DNA of 30,954 bases from an uncultured Haemophilus sp. (GCA_902481695.1 CABSXY010000003.1:1-30954); one strand, 5' to 3'. Positions 1 to 8,843 are shown, counted from the first letter of the stretch. Numbers and translations: made by a program. Notes: a model not told the origin generated them from the sequence alone.

Positions 1-178
1 TGTATGTTAACTCGATTTCAGTCGCGCTCTCTCCATCCTCATAACCTAAAAAGGCCAGTGAATATTTATACTCAGGATTTTCACTTGTACGTAATAAACG
101 CATACCTAAAACATCTTGATAAAATTTAATAGAGCGGTCTAAATCACCTACTCGAAGCATTGTGTGTAAAATTTGCAT
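1..178 (-). CDS. gloA: Lactoylglutathione lyase (glyoxalase I), N-terminal part; cut by window edge
   Basis: Only the first 59 codons lie in the window; the gene runs off the left edge. The reverse-strand reading begins MQILHTMLRVGDLDRSIKFY, the standard glyoxalase I opening. His5 and Glu56 (in the motif EIELTY) match two metal ligands of the E. coli enzyme. GloA converts the hemithioacetal of methylglyoxal and glutathione to S-lactoylglutathione in the cytoplasm. The ATG is preceded by a GGA-type ribosome site. An extended -10 promoter lies about 30 bases further upstream. The gene is divergent from glpT. The family assignment is very secure despite truncation. Confidence 0.95.
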   Translation of the reverse strand, partial: MQILHTMLRVGDLDRSIKFYQDVLGMRLLRTSENPEYKYSLAFLGYEDGESATEIELTY

Positions 179-209
179 TTTGTTTTCCTTTTTTATTGGG
201 TTGGTCGGT

Positions 210-218
210 ATTATAACA
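210..218 (-). promoter_or_regulatory. Extended -10 promoter for gloA
   Basis: On the minus strand this reads TGTTATAAT, a perfect TATAAT with the TGn extension. No good -35 box is visible, which is usual for extended -10 promoters. It lies 31 bases before the gloA start. This is inferred from sequence only. Confidence 0.5.
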
Positions 219-410
219 TAGAAATTTTTAAATAGACTTAGGACGTAATTCATCCCAGAAATTAGAGTCGTTTAAATAACGAAAATGAACTAATCATTTG
301 AAGTGGTCGGAGCTCTGTTCCATATTCGGCTTTGGTAATCTGTTTCTCGTTGTAGTGGCCTAGCTATTACAAGGATACGACAAGTTGTAAATTATTATAG
401 GAGAACAAAG

Positions 411-1739
411 ATGTTTTCATTCTTAAAAGCATCTCCTCCAGCACCAAGAATTGAAAGTTCTAGAACAGATGCCGAGTATAAAAAATTACGTTGGCAGGTA
501 TTTGCTGGAGTATTTATCGGGTATGCGGCTTATTATCTTATCCGCAAAAACTTTTCTTTAGCAATTCCTTATCTTATTGATGAATATGGCTTTACTAAAG
601 CTGATTTAGGTACAGTTGGGGTAGCGTTATCACTGGCTTACGGTTTTAGTAAGTTCATTATGGGGAATATTTCTGACCGAAGTAATCCTAAATATTTTAT
701 TACTATTGGTTTATTAGGTTCTGCATTAGTGAGCTTAATTTTCGGTTTAGTGCCAGGCGTACTATCCTCTATTCCATTGATGATTGTGTTAGCTGCATTA
801 AATGGCTGGTTCCAAGGAATGGGATACCCGCCAGGTGCAAAAACAATGACCAACTGGTTCTCAGTTTCTGAACGTGGTGTGTGGTGGAGCTGGTGGAACG
901 TATCACATAACTTAGGTGGTGGTTTAATCGGCCCATTAGCGCTCCTCGGTTTATCGATTTTCGGCGTATGGCAATCTTTATTCTATTTACCCGCCTTAAT
1001 CGCCATTGTATTAGCATTCATTATGTTCTATTTAATGCGCGATACACCTGAGTCTCAAGGATTACCGCCGGTAGATGAATGGAAAGGTGAAAAAATCGTA
1101 GAGAAAGTTGAATCAGCTCACACGCTTTCTTCTAAAGATATTTTTATGAAATACATCATTAATAATAAGTTTTTATGGGCGATTGCACTTGCGAACGTAT
1201 TTGTGTATTTCATTCGTTACGGCATTATTGACTGGGCCCCAACGTATCTAAAAGAAGTGAAACATTTCTCTGTAGACAAACAAAGCTGGGCGTATTTCCT
1301 TTACGAATACGCAGGTATCTTTGGTATGCTTGCTAGTGGTTATTTAAGCGATAAAGTCTTCAAAGGCCACCGTGCACCGCCGATGTTATTATTCCTAACC
1401 GGTGTATTAATCGCGATTATTGTTTATTGGAAAAATCCAGAAGGAAATCCACTCGTAGATAATATTTGTCTTGTTGCTATCGGTTTCTTAATTTATGGTC
1501 CAGTAATGATGATCGGGCTTCAAGCAGCAGACCTTGTGCCACGTGTTGCAACAGGTACAGCGACAGGTCTAACCGGACTATTCGGTTACTTATTAGGTTC
1601 TGCGAGTGCAGGCTATGTAATGGGTAAATTGGTCGACTTATTTGGCTGGGATGGTGGTTTTTATGCCTTGATCGTTTCTTGCTTCTTAGGATTTGGTTTT
1701 ATTGCTTTTACCTTACTCCATAAGCCAAATGCAGCGTAA
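411..1739 (+). CDS. glpT: Glycerol-3-phosphate transporter (phosphate antiporter), MFS
   Basis: A 442-residue inner-membrane protein of the organophosphate:phosphate antiporter family. It exchanges external sn-glycerol-3-phosphate for internal phosphate. It aligns end to end with E. coli GlpT (about 452 residues): YYLIRKNF contains Arg45, MGNISDRSNPKYF is the MFS signature loop, WNVSHN holds the conserved His (166 by my count), and FVYFIRYGIIDW contains Arg269. These match the substrate-binding arginines and histidine of E. coli GlpT. The ATG follows AGGAG at a normal distance. The 230 bases upstream, shared with gloA, hold no GlpR or CRP site that I could recognise with confidence. A strong terminator follows. 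UhpT and PgtP are relatives, but the identity favours GlpT. Confidence 0.93.
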   Translation: MFSFLKASPPAPRIESSRTDAEYKKLRWQVFAGVFIGYAAYYLIRKNFSLAIPYLIDEYGFTKADLGTVGVALSLAYGFSKFIMGNISDRSNPKYFITIGLLGSALVSLIFGLVPGVLSSIPLMIVLAALNGWFQGMGYPPGAKTMTNWFSVSERGVWWSWWNVSHNLGGGLIGPLALLGLSIFGVWQSLFYLPALIAIVLAFIMFYLMRDTPESQGLPPVDEWKGEKIVEKVESAHTLSSKDIFMKYIINNKFLWAIALANVFVYFIRYGIIDWAPTYLKEVKHFSVDKQSWAYFLYEYAGIFGMLASGYLSDKVFKGHRAPPMLLFLTGVLIAIIVYWKNPEGNPLVDNICLVAIGFLIYGPVMMIGLQAADLVPRVATGTATGLTGLFGYLLGSASAGYVMGKLVDLFGWDGGFYALIVSCFLGFGFIAFTLLHKPNAA

Positions 1740-1762
1740 TAAATATTATTTTACCTAAATTA

Positions 1763-1800
1763 AAATGTGGCTAAATTGTATCATTTAGCCACATTTTTTT
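1763..1800 (+). terminator. Intrinsic terminator after glpT
   Basis: A perfect 14-base-pair stem (1763-1776 with 1783-1796) closes a 6-base loop and runs into an uninterrupted T tract. It ends the glpT transcript. Confidence 0.92.
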
Positions 1801-1835
1801 GTTATTTATTTACCTTACTATTATGCTAAGATAAT
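1799..1835 (+). promoter_or_regulatory. Possible promoter for the DUF2157/DUF4401 gene
   Basis: Two overlapping options are visible: TTGTTA (1799-1804), 17 bases, then TATGCT (1822-1827); or a better -10 box GATAAT (1830-1835) with a weak -35. A promoter is expected here because the glpT terminator ends at 1800. Confidence 0.4.
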
Positions 1836-1865
1836 ACTAATCTTTTTATAAAAAGGAAAAAATGA

Positions 1866-4511
1866 ATGAATACAACAGGCCTTTTTAATCTTTCTTGGCA
1901 ACGTTATTTAAATTTACTGTTTTTATTATTAACTGTGGGATTTTTAACGAGTGGAGTAGTCACGTTAATTGCAGCTAATTTAGATTATTTTTCTGATTTA
2001 GCCAAAATTTATGGCTTACAAACATTGCTTGTGGTGACAGTAGTATTAGGTATTTATTGCTTTATTCGAGAGAGTCGTCGACAAGCCAAAGAAAAATTAA
2101 AGTGGAAGACATATAGCCTCTTTTTTGTTGTTTCTGTCTTGATTGGCGGTTTATTTGCCTTAGTTGGCCAAACCTATCAAACGGGGGCTGATGTATGGCA
2201 GTTATTTGCAGTTTGGACACTTTGCCAACTCCCATTTTTATTATTATTTCCGAATGTGGCCTCTGCATTATTATTTGCCGCCACCGCCAATGTTGCGTTT
2301 TATTTATTTAATGAACAAAACTCGCATAACTCAATGTGTTATGCCGTGCTGATTAATGCTGGATTACTTGTGATATCGGAATTATTCAGTAAAACTTTTC
2401 ATGATCAACATTGGCGCATTTTACCCAAAGTATTTCTAGTACTGACTTTTGCCAGTTTATTCGGTTTAATAGTAATTTATGATGTGTACTTTTATGCTTA
2501 TGCTTGGGGTGAGCTTGGTCGTTCACCTCTCAGTTCTTTGCTAATTGCTATTCCTGCCTTAATCGCACTTTATGTATATCACAAATATCGCTTTGATTTT
2601 ATTAATTTAATTATTTCAGTCCTAGCCTTACTTGGCGCTTATTGCTTTTTGGCATCTCTTTTGATTCGTGGTGTAGAAGAGGGGGTGGTTTTAGGATTGA
2701 TTGGCTTTATTTTCACAGTCATGGCAATCAAGTGGTTAGTGAAATGCTATAAACAAGAATATCCAAATAATAAGAAATCCCATTGGGCGATTTCAATACT
2801 ATGGATGATAGCTTTATTGATAGCTTTCGTGACTATAGGTGTTTGGTTATTTTTATTTTTAGGTTTAGATGCGTCTAGTGCATTCATCGTTGGTATTCTT
2901 TTATTTGGTATAGCTTGGTTGATTACTTTAAATAAAAATGAATACACTACAATTTTAGCAGGTTTATTTTTTCTAATCGCAAACAGTTTTTTAGGATTCT
3001 ATTTGCTTGTTAAATTTGATGATTTTTTTCTTTTATTAGGAAATGAATTTAGCAAAGATTCAAATCTCGGTATCTTTATTTCCACACTGATTTTTTCAGT
3101 CATTATTATTGTTAGCTACAAATTGATGCCGAATTCTTTAGTGAGGATTCTACTGGTTACCCAGCTTCTCGTTTTTTGGCAAATTTCCTATAATCTATAT
3201 TTCCATAATTACAGCTTGAATAACGCATGGTTTAACACATGGTTTAATAACAGATGGTTTAATAAAATCCAGCTCCTGAGTTCAATTGTACTCTTTTATT
3301 GGGTCATGCGACCTCATCAATCAGCGCGAATTCATTTAAAGCCTATTGCCTGGGGAACAGTATTATTCTCTCTATGGATCTCTGTGCCGTCGTATATGAC
3401 GATTCCTTGGGTAGATTATGGCCTTATTGATACAGATGTTTCAAGTGATGTCATGCCAGCAGACGCGATGAGTCTTGATAACGTGTTGCAAGTTTTAAGT
3501 GGACAATTTTGGTCACACTTCCAGTTTGATGTTAGCCATATCTTATATCTGCTTATCTGTGCATTACCATTAATTGTCTATGTACTAATGAATAAGCATA
3601 GTGAATCCAAACACACAGAAGCAGTGTTAATTTTATTAGTATTAACCTTGTTTGCATTAGGCTTTGTTGGGATACCCGTCATTTTATATTTAACAGCGTT
3701 ATTATTGCTTGTTTATTGGACGGACAGCCGTGCGTTCTTCGGTCTTTTGGTATTTGCCTTTGTTGTTTATTTAGGTGGGTTCTATTACCAATTGAGCATC
3801 CCATTACTCTATAAAGGGGTATTGCTAGTAAGCTTTGCCGTTATTTTTGCGATTGTTACTTTATTCTTGCATGCACGTTATAAAGCGCCTTCACAAAGTG
3901 CGGTCGAAAACCATTCTGTTTTTAAAGCACCGATTTGGCTTGTTGGCGTCTTTGTGATTGCATTATTGGGGGCGGTGAACTATAAAGTGCAGCAATTTGA
4001 AGATGTGCTGGCTACCGGTAAGCCTATTGTTTTAAAAATCGCCCCTGTGGATCCTCGTTCATTGATGCAAGGCGATTATATGATATTGAATTACGCTATT
4101 TTATCTGAGTTTCAGCAAAGTCAGGTTTTACCTGAATCGAATGAATCCCTTGAAAGCAATGAATCTATTGATACTCTTGAATCTAATGAAACCACTGAAA
4201 CCACAGGTATAGATGAATCAAGTCCTTCGGGAAATAAAGCTTATATCCTTGTTCATCTTGATAAAAATCATGTTGCGACATTTTGTGAGGCGCAATCAGA
4301 AATACCAACAGATTTTAAACATTGCACACCAAATGTTTATTTGCCAATTCGTTATAATGGTAGTTGGCTTCCTAAATTACCAAGCCAAGATTATTTCTTT
4401 GCAGAAGGAAAAGGTGAATATTATGCACAAGCAGAATATGCAGAATATCGCTTTAAAGACGGTATTTTGTTGCTAGCTCGTTTATTAGATAAGGATTTAA
4501 AAGGGCTATAA
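1866..4511 (+). CDS. Large inner-membrane protein: DUF2157 + DUF4401 + GDYXXLXY fusion
   Basis: An 881-residue protein of unknown function with about 20 or more hydrophobic segments. The N-terminal region has the DUF2157-type pattern LVGQTYQTGADVWQLFAVW (about residues 98-118). The middle is DUF4401-like membrane sequence. The C-terminal quarter carries the motif GDYMILNY (736-743) that names the GDYXXLXY family, after one last membrane segment. That tail is probably outside the cytoplasm. Inside it, about residues 757-785, is an acidic Ser/Asn/Glu/Thr-rich insert repeating ESNES-like units, and near residues 455-470 the peptide WFN occurs three times. In many bacteria I recall these regions as separate neighbouring genes, so this appears to be a fusion. 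AGG lies nine bases before the chosen ATG; the ATG at 1862 is out of frame. Domain names are from pattern memory. No function is proposed. Confidence 0.8.
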   Translation: MNTTGLFNLSWQRYLNLLFLLLTVGFLTSGVVTLIAANLDYFSDLAKIYGLQTLLVVTVVLGIYCFIRESRRQAKEKLKWKTYSLFFVVSVLIGGLFALVGQTYQTGADVWQLFAVWTLCQLPFLLLFPNVASALLFAATANVAFYLFNEQNSHNSMCYAVLINAGLLVISELFSKTFHDQHWRILPKVFLVLTFASLFGLIVIYDVYFYAYAWGELGRSPLSSLLIAIPALIALYVYHKYRFDFINLIISVLALLGAYCFLASLLIRGVEEGVVLGLIGFIFTVMAIKWLVKCYKQEYPNNKKSHWAISILWMIALLIAFVTIGVWLFLFLGLDASSAFIVGILLFGIAWLITLNKNEYTTILAGLFFLIANSFLGFYLLVKFDDFFLLLGNEFSKDSNLGIFISTLIFSVIIIVSYKLMPNSLVRILLVTQLLVFWQISYNLYFHNYSLNNAWFNTWFNNRWFNKIQLLSSIVLFYWVMRPHQSARIHLKPIAWGTVLFSLWISVPSYMTIPWVDYGLIDTDVSSDVMPADAMSLDNVLQVLSGQFWSHFQFDVSHILYLLICALPLIVYVLMNKHSESKHTEAVLILLVLTLFALGFVGIPVILYLTALLLLVYWTDSRAFFGLLVFAFVVYLGGFYYQLSIPLLYKGVLLVSFAVIFAIVTLFLHARYKAPSQSAVENHSVFKAPIWLVGVFVIALLGAVNYKVQQFEDVLATGKPIVLKIAPVDPRSLMQGDYMILNYAILSEFQQSQVLPESNESLESNESIDTLESNETTETTGIDESSPSGNKAYILVHLDKNHVATFCEAQSEIPTDFKHCTPNVYLPIRYNGSWLPKLPSQDYFFAEGKGEYYAQAEYAEYRFKDGILLLARLLDKDLKGL

Positions 4512-4523
4512 AGCATTGGTGAC

Positions 4524-4557
4524 AAATAAGGGCGTATTTGATACGCCCTTATTTTTT
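4524..4557 (+). terminator. Terminator between convergent membrane-protein gene and cmoA
   Basis: A perfect 14-base-pair stem (4524-4537 with 4541-4554) has a 3-base loop and a T run on the plus strand. It probably also limits cmoA read-through from the other side, although the minus-strand T run is short. Confidence 0.85.
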
Positions 4558-4578
4558 AGATGATTGATTAGGTTATGA

Positions 4579-5304
4579 TTATTTCACTGCAATCATTGAG
4601 CCAAAATTAAAACACTGGAACCATAATTCGACGTGTGAAAATCCGATGTTTTTTAACCGCTCTTTGTGGATGTTAATCGAGTCAGTACGCATTACATTTT
4701 CAAGTGCGGTGCGTTTTTGGCTCACTTCAAGCTCACTGTAACCGTTAGCACGTTTGAATTGGTGGTGGAGGTCAATAAGCAACTCATTCACTTTTTCATC
4801 TTCAAAACGGAATTTTTCAGAGAGCACCAATACACCATTTGGGTTTAAACCTTGGTAGATTTTTGTGAGCAAGGCTACGCGATCTTCTGGTGGTAAAAAT
4901 TGCAACGTGAAGTTGAGCACTACCATTGAGGCGTTCTTAATTTCAATTTGACGAATATCATCGCAAATAATTTCTACGGGTACATCACTATGATAAGCCG
5001 CAACGTGCTGACGGCAGCGTTCCACCATTGGCAAAGAATTATCGACACCGATAATTTTCACATTCGGTTGTTTAATATTACGTCGCATAGAAAGGGCTGC
5101 TGCACCGCGTGAACAGCCTAAATCATAGACTTGGCTGTCAGCAGTCACAAAACGTTCTGCCAACATACCAATCGCCGTGATAATGTTGGAGTAGCCAGGA
5201 ATTGAGCGTTGAATCATATCGGGGAAAACTTCCGCCACGCTTTCATCAAAAGTAAAATCGCCCAGTTTTTCGATCGGGGCTGCAAAAATTGTATCTTTCA
5301 TCAT
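4579..5304 (-). CDS. cmoA: Carboxy-S-adenosyl-L-methionine synthase (tRNA cmo5U34 pathway)
   Basis: A 241-residue protein matching E. coli CmoA (247) almost throughout. It makes carboxy-SAM from SAM and prephenate. CmoB then uses this to modify uridine 34 of several tRNAs to uridine-5-oxyacetic acid. The methyltransferase-fold SAM loop is VYDLGCSRGAA (59-69). ENASMVVLNFTLQFLPPEDR and FKRANGYSELE are signature stretches, as is the C-terminal ELWFQCFNFGS. cmoB, its usual partner, is not in the window. The start could be Met1 or Met2, which are adjacent. It is divergent from aspS. A USS core (4702-4710) lies within the coding region. Confidence 0.95.
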   Translation of the reverse strand: MMKDTIFAAPIEKLGDFTFDESVAEVFPDMIQRSIPGYSNIITAIGMLAERFVTADSQVYDLGCSRGAAALSMRRNIKQPNVKIIGVDNSLPMVERCRQHVAAYHSDVPVEIICDDIRQIEIKNASMVVLNFTLQFLPPEDRVALLTKIYQGLNPNGVLVLSEKFRFEDEKVNELLIDLHHQFKRANGYSELEVSQKRTALENVMRTDSINIHKERLKNIGFSHVELWFQCFNFGSMIAVK

Positions 5305-5413
5305 GATTGAATTCTGTTGTTGTATTGAGAGGGCATTTATTTAGATAAAATGCAAAAAACTGCGGTCATTTTAGTGAAAGTTTTTAAAGGATCAAATAAA
5401 TTTCGCTTTTCAA

Positions 5414-5442
5414 TTTAAAAGGCATGTCTTTTTCCGTATAAT
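5414..5442 (+). promoter_or_regulatory. aspS promoter
   Basis: A perfect TATAAT (5437-5442) sits 17 bases after a weak -35 TTTAAA (5414-5419). The predicted transcript start is about 40 bases before the aspS start codon. The divergent cmoA promoter lies in the same 184-base gap, but I could not place it. Confidence 0.6.
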
Positions 5443-5488
5443 CAACGCGTTAATTATCCATTTTTAGAAAAATGAAAGGAATATAGAA

Positions 5489-7255
5489 ATGATGCGTACA
5501 CATTATTGCGGTGCATTAAACCGCAACCATATTGGACAAGAAGTAACATTAAGCGGTTGGGTTCATCGTCGTCGCGATTTAGGCGGTTTAATTTTTATTG
5601 ATATGCGTGATCGTGATGGTGTCGTACAAGTTTGTTTTGACCCGAAATATCAAGAAGCATTAACTGCAGCTTCAGGCTTACGTAATGAATTTTGTATTCA
5701 AATTAAAGGTGAAGTAATCGCGCGTCCTGACAATCAAATTAATAAAAATATGGCGACAGGCGAAGTGGAAGTGTTAGCGAAAGAATTACGCATCTACAAT
5801 GCTTCTGACGTTTTACCATTAGACTTCAACCAAAATAACACCGAAGAACAACGTTTAAAATATCGTTATTTAGATTTACGTCGTCCAGAAATGGCACAAC
5901 GTTTGAAAACCCGTGCAAAAATCACCAGCTTCGTGCGTCGCTTTATGGATGACAATGGTTTCCTTGATATTGAAACCCCAATGCTTACCAAAGCAACGCC
6001 AGAAGGTGCGCGTGACTATTTAGTGCCAAGCCGTGTACATAAAGGCAAATTCTATGCGTTGCCGCAATCACCACAGCTTTTCAAACAGCTTTTAATGATG
6101 TCTGGTTTTGATCGTTATTATCAAATCGTAAAATGTTTCCGTGATGAAGACTTACGTGCAGATCGTCAGCCTGAATTTACTCAAATCGATGTGGAAACCT
6201 CTTTCTTAACTGCACCAGAAGTACGTGAGATCATGGAACGCATGGTACATGGTTTATGGCAAAATATCATTTGTGTGGATTTAGGTAAATTCCCGCAAAT
6301 GACCTGGCAAGAAGCGATGACTCGTTTTGGTTCAGATAAACCAGATTTGCGTAACCCGCTTGAATTAGTCGATGTGGCTGATATCGTTAAAGACGTTGAA
6401 TTTAAAGTATTTAACGAGCCTGCAAATAATCCAAGCGGTCGTGTGGCAGTCATTCGTGTACCAAATGGTACTGAAATCACTCGTAAACAAATTGATGAAT
6501 ATACACAATTTGTTGGGATTTACGGTGCAAAAGGTTTAGCTTGGGCGAAAGTAAACGATATTAATGCTGGTCTTGAAGGCGTACAAAGCCCGATCGCGAA
6601 ATTCTTAAATGAAGAGATATGGAAAGCGTTAGCTGAACGTGTGAAAGCTCAAACTGGCGATATCTTATTCTTCGGTGCAGACAAATGGCAAACCACCACA
6701 GATGCAATGGGTGCATTACGTTTGAAATTAGGTCGTGATCTTAACTTAACTCGTTTAGATGAATGGCAACCACTTTGGGTGATCGATTTCCCGATGTTTG
6801 AACGTGATGAAGAGGGTAATCTTGCTGCAATGCACCACCCATTCACTTCACCAAAAGATTTCAGCCCAGAGCAATTAGAAGCAGATCCAACAAGTGCGGT
6901 AGCAAATGCTTACGATATGGTGATCAACGGCTATGAAGTAGGTGGTGGTTCTGTCCGTATTTTCGATCCGAAAATGCAGCAAACCGTATTCCGCATTCTT
7001 GGTATCAATGAACAAGAACAACGTGAAAAATTTGGTTTCTTATTAGATGCATTAAAATTTGGTACACCACCACATGCAGGTTTAGCATTTGGTTTAGACC
7101 GTTTAACCATGCTTTTAACTGGCACTGAAAATATCCGTGATGTGATTGCATTCCCGAAAACAACAGCCGCAGCTTGTTTAATGACAGAGGCACCAAGTTT
7201 TGCGAATCCGCAGGCGTTAGGTGAGTTAAGTATTCAGGTTGTGAAAGCTGAATAA
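5489..7255 (+). CDS. aspS: Aspartate--tRNA ligase
   Basis: A 588-residue class IIb aminoacyl-tRNA synthetase that charges tRNA-Asp, of the same length class as the E. coli enzyme. The N-terminal OB-fold anticodon domain (about 1-110) includes GWVHRRRDLG. The class II catalytic core has motif 2 FRDEDLRADRQPEFTQID (217-234), the bacterial GAD insertion (about residues 290-420), and motif 3 GLAFGLDRL near the C-terminus. Two ATG codons are adjacent (5489, 5492). The AAAGGA site spaces better to the first, while E. coli AspRS begins at the equivalent of the second. In E. coli nudB follows aspS directly; here a transporter gene and two terminators lie between. Confidence 0.98.
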   Translation: MMRTHYCGALNRNHIGQEVTLSGWVHRRRDLGGLIFIDMRDRDGVVQVCFDPKYQEALTAASGLRNEFCIQIKGEVIARPDNQINKNMATGEVEVLAKELRIYNASDVLPLDFNQNNTEEQRLKYRYLDLRRPEMAQRLKTRAKITSFVRRFMDDNGFLDIETPMLTKATPEGARDYLVPSRVHKGKFYALPQSPQLFKQLLMMSGFDRYYQIVKCFRDEDLRADRQPEFTQIDVETSFLTAPEVREIMERMVHGLWQNIICVDLGKFPQMTWQEAMTRFGSDKPDLRNPLELVDVADIVKDVEFKVFNEPANNPSGRVAVIRVPNGTEITRKQIDEYTQFVGIYGAKGLAWAKVNDINAGLEGVQSPIAKFLNEEIWKALAERVKAQTGDILFFGADKWQTTTDAMGALRLKLGRDLNLTRLDEWQPLWVIDFPMFERDEEGNLAAMHHPFTSPKDFSPEQLEADPTSAVANAYDMVINGYEVGGGSVRIFDPKMQQTVFRILGINEQEQREKFGFLLDALKFGTPPHAGLAFGLDRLTMLLTGTENIRDVIAFPKTTAAACLMTEAPSFANPQALGELSIQVVKAE

Positions 7256-7276
7256 GTTTAAAATTTATAATATAGG

Positions 7277-7309
7277 GTGCGGTCAATTTTGACCGCACTT
7301 TCTTTTTGT
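7277..7309 (+). terminator. Terminator after aspS built on an uptake-sequence pair
   Basis: GTGCGGTCAA (7277-7286) pairs with TTGACCGCAC (7289-7298), followed by a T-rich tail. The right arm is a full USS core (7292-7300); the left arm lacks the first AA of the core. Confidence 0.85.
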
Positions 7310-7523
7310 TAAAAAAATTTTATTCACTTAAAGACATCCGTTTTTTGGTATGAATACTGGGGAAATTTATTTGTTTTAGAGTTATATTCTGAAATTTAAA
7401 AATAATTAGATTTTTATTTTTCATTAGTGCTTTTAAGTGGATTTTATTTACTTTACTCAAGGATAAAATTCTATTATAAATAAGGCCTTTTCGATTTGTG
7501 ATTAATTTATAAGAGAACATTTT
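7310..7523. other. AT-rich gap between aspS terminator and Nramp-like gene
   Basis: About 210 bases, very AT-rich, with no believable reading frame. It must contain the promoter of the downstream transporter. TATTAT near 7472-7477 is a candidate -10 box, but no -35 box is convincing. I see no manganese-responsive or other named operator. Confidence 0.4.
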
Positions 7524-8792
7524 ATGAGTGAAGTTTCAACTCCAGTAGAAAAATCAACATGGGCGAGTAAATTCTCTGCCTTAGGCCCTGGCATCGTGAT
7601 GGCATCAGCAGCTGTTGGCGGTTCACATATTATTGCATCTACCCAAGCGGGTGCGATCTATGGTTGGGAATTAGTGAGTATTGTTATTCTTGCTAACTTA
7701 TTTAAATATCCTTTCTTCCGTTTCGGTGTTCAATATACCCTAGATACTGGTAATACCTTGTTAGAAGGTTACCGTCAAAAAGGGAAATTCTATCTTTGGT
7801 TATTCCTTGCTTTAAACATTTTTGCAACTGTGATTAATACTGCAGCAGTAGGGTTATTAACAGCAGCAATTTTAACGTTCATTACGCCAATCCCACTCCC
7901 AATGCCAGTGTTAAGCTCATTAGTGATTCTTGTGACAACCGGCATTTTATTGTTAGGGAAATACCGTCTATTAGATAGCTTATCGAAAATCATTATGATT
8001 GCTTTAACGGTAACCACCGTGAGTGCTGTTGTGATTGCTTTTATGCGTAATGGTATCCATGGCGTAGCCGCGCCTGATTTTGTAGCGCCTTCTCCATGGG
8101 AATTAAGTAAATTAGCATTTTTAGTTGCTTTGATGGGATGGATGCCGGCGCCAATTGAAATCTCTGCAATTAATTCTATGTGGGTGGTGGCAAAACGCCG
8201 TTTAACCAAAGTGTCTTATCAAGATGGTTTGTTTGACTTCAATGTGGGGTACATCGGTACTGCCATTTTAGCTGTTGTTTTCTTAGCCCTTGGTGCATTA
8301 GTACAATATGGTTCGCCAGAAACCGTAGAGATGGTGGGTGGAAAATATATCGCCCAACTTATCAATATGTATGCAAGTACTATCGGTGAATGGTCTCGCT
8401 TATTAATTGCGGTGATTGCGTTTATGTGTATGTTTGGTACAACAATTACGGTAATTGATGGTTATTCTCGTACTAATGTTGAAGCAGTACGTATTTTGTC
8501 TGGTAAACAAGAAAGCTCAGTAAGAGTTTTAAACATTGGCATGATTTTAGCCGCATTGTCGGGTTTAGCGATTATTTTCTACTTTAATAATGCAGTGGGT
8601 CCAATGCTGAAATTTGCGATGATTGCTTCATTTGTTTCTGCGCCAATCTTCGCTTGGTTGAATTTATCTCTGACTAAGCACGCGAAACACAGTGTAAAAG
8701 GCGGCTTATTGTGGTTATCCCTTATAGGATTATTCTACTTAACCGCCTTTGCAGGATTGTTTATTGCTCAACAAGCTGGCTGGTTAAACTAA
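7524..8792 (+). CDS. Nramp-family (SLC11-like) membrane transporter, non-canonical
   Basis: A 422-residue inner-membrane protein with about 11 hydrophobic segments. The N-terminal GPGIVMASAAVGG (21-33) followed by QAGA...YGWEL and ANL aligns with transmembrane helix 1-2 of MntH and other Nramp proteins. The canonical metal-binding residues are missing. The DPGN motif of helix 1 is replaced by GGSH (32-35), so the Asp is Gly and the Asn is His. The MPH motif of helix 6 is MPA (207-209), so the Met is kept and the His is Ala. Manganese or iron transport is therefore not safe to assume; magnesium or another substrate is possible. It sits as a single gene between two terminators. The start ATG has a weak AAGAGA ribosome site. 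Confidence 0.85.
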   Translation: MSEVSTPVEKSTWASKFSALGPGIVMASAAVGGSHIIASTQAGAIYGWELVSIVILANLFKYPFFRFGVQYTLDTGNTLLEGYRQKGKFYLWLFLALNIFATVINTAAVGLLTAAILTFITPIPLPMPVLSSLVILVTTGILLLGKYRLLDSLSKIIMIALTVTTVSAVVIAFMRNGIHGVAAPDFVAPSPWELSKLAFLVALMGWMPAPIEISAINSMWVVAKRRLTKVSYQDGLFDFNVGYIGTAILAVVFLALGALVQYGSPETVEMVGGKYIAQLINMYASTIGEWSRLLIAVIAFMCMFGTTITVIDGYSRTNVEAVRILSGKQESSVRVLNIGMILAALSGLAIIFYFNNAVGPMLKFAMIASFVSAPIFAWLNLSLTKHAKHSVKGGLLWLSLIGLFYLTAFAGLFIAQQAGWLN

Positions 8793-8805
8793 AATAATTG
8801 AGATA

Positions 8806-8843
8806 ATTACCGCACTTTAGTTTTAAAGTGCGGTAATTTTTTT
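8806..8843 (+). terminator. Terminator after Nramp-like gene (inverted USS pair)
   Basis: A 13-base-pair stem (8806-8818 with 8825-8837) contains two full USS cores (8809-8817 and 8826-8834) in opposite orientation, with a 6-base loop and seven T residues. Confidence 0.93.

Noticed and set aside
241..410. Possible GlpR or CRP operators before glpT
   Set aside because: I looked for the known consensus patterns and found only scattered partial matches, too weak to report.
7790..8209. 139-codon frame opposite the Nramp-like gene
   Set aside because: Composition is typical of antisense to a hydrophobic protein, and the sense gene fully explains the region.
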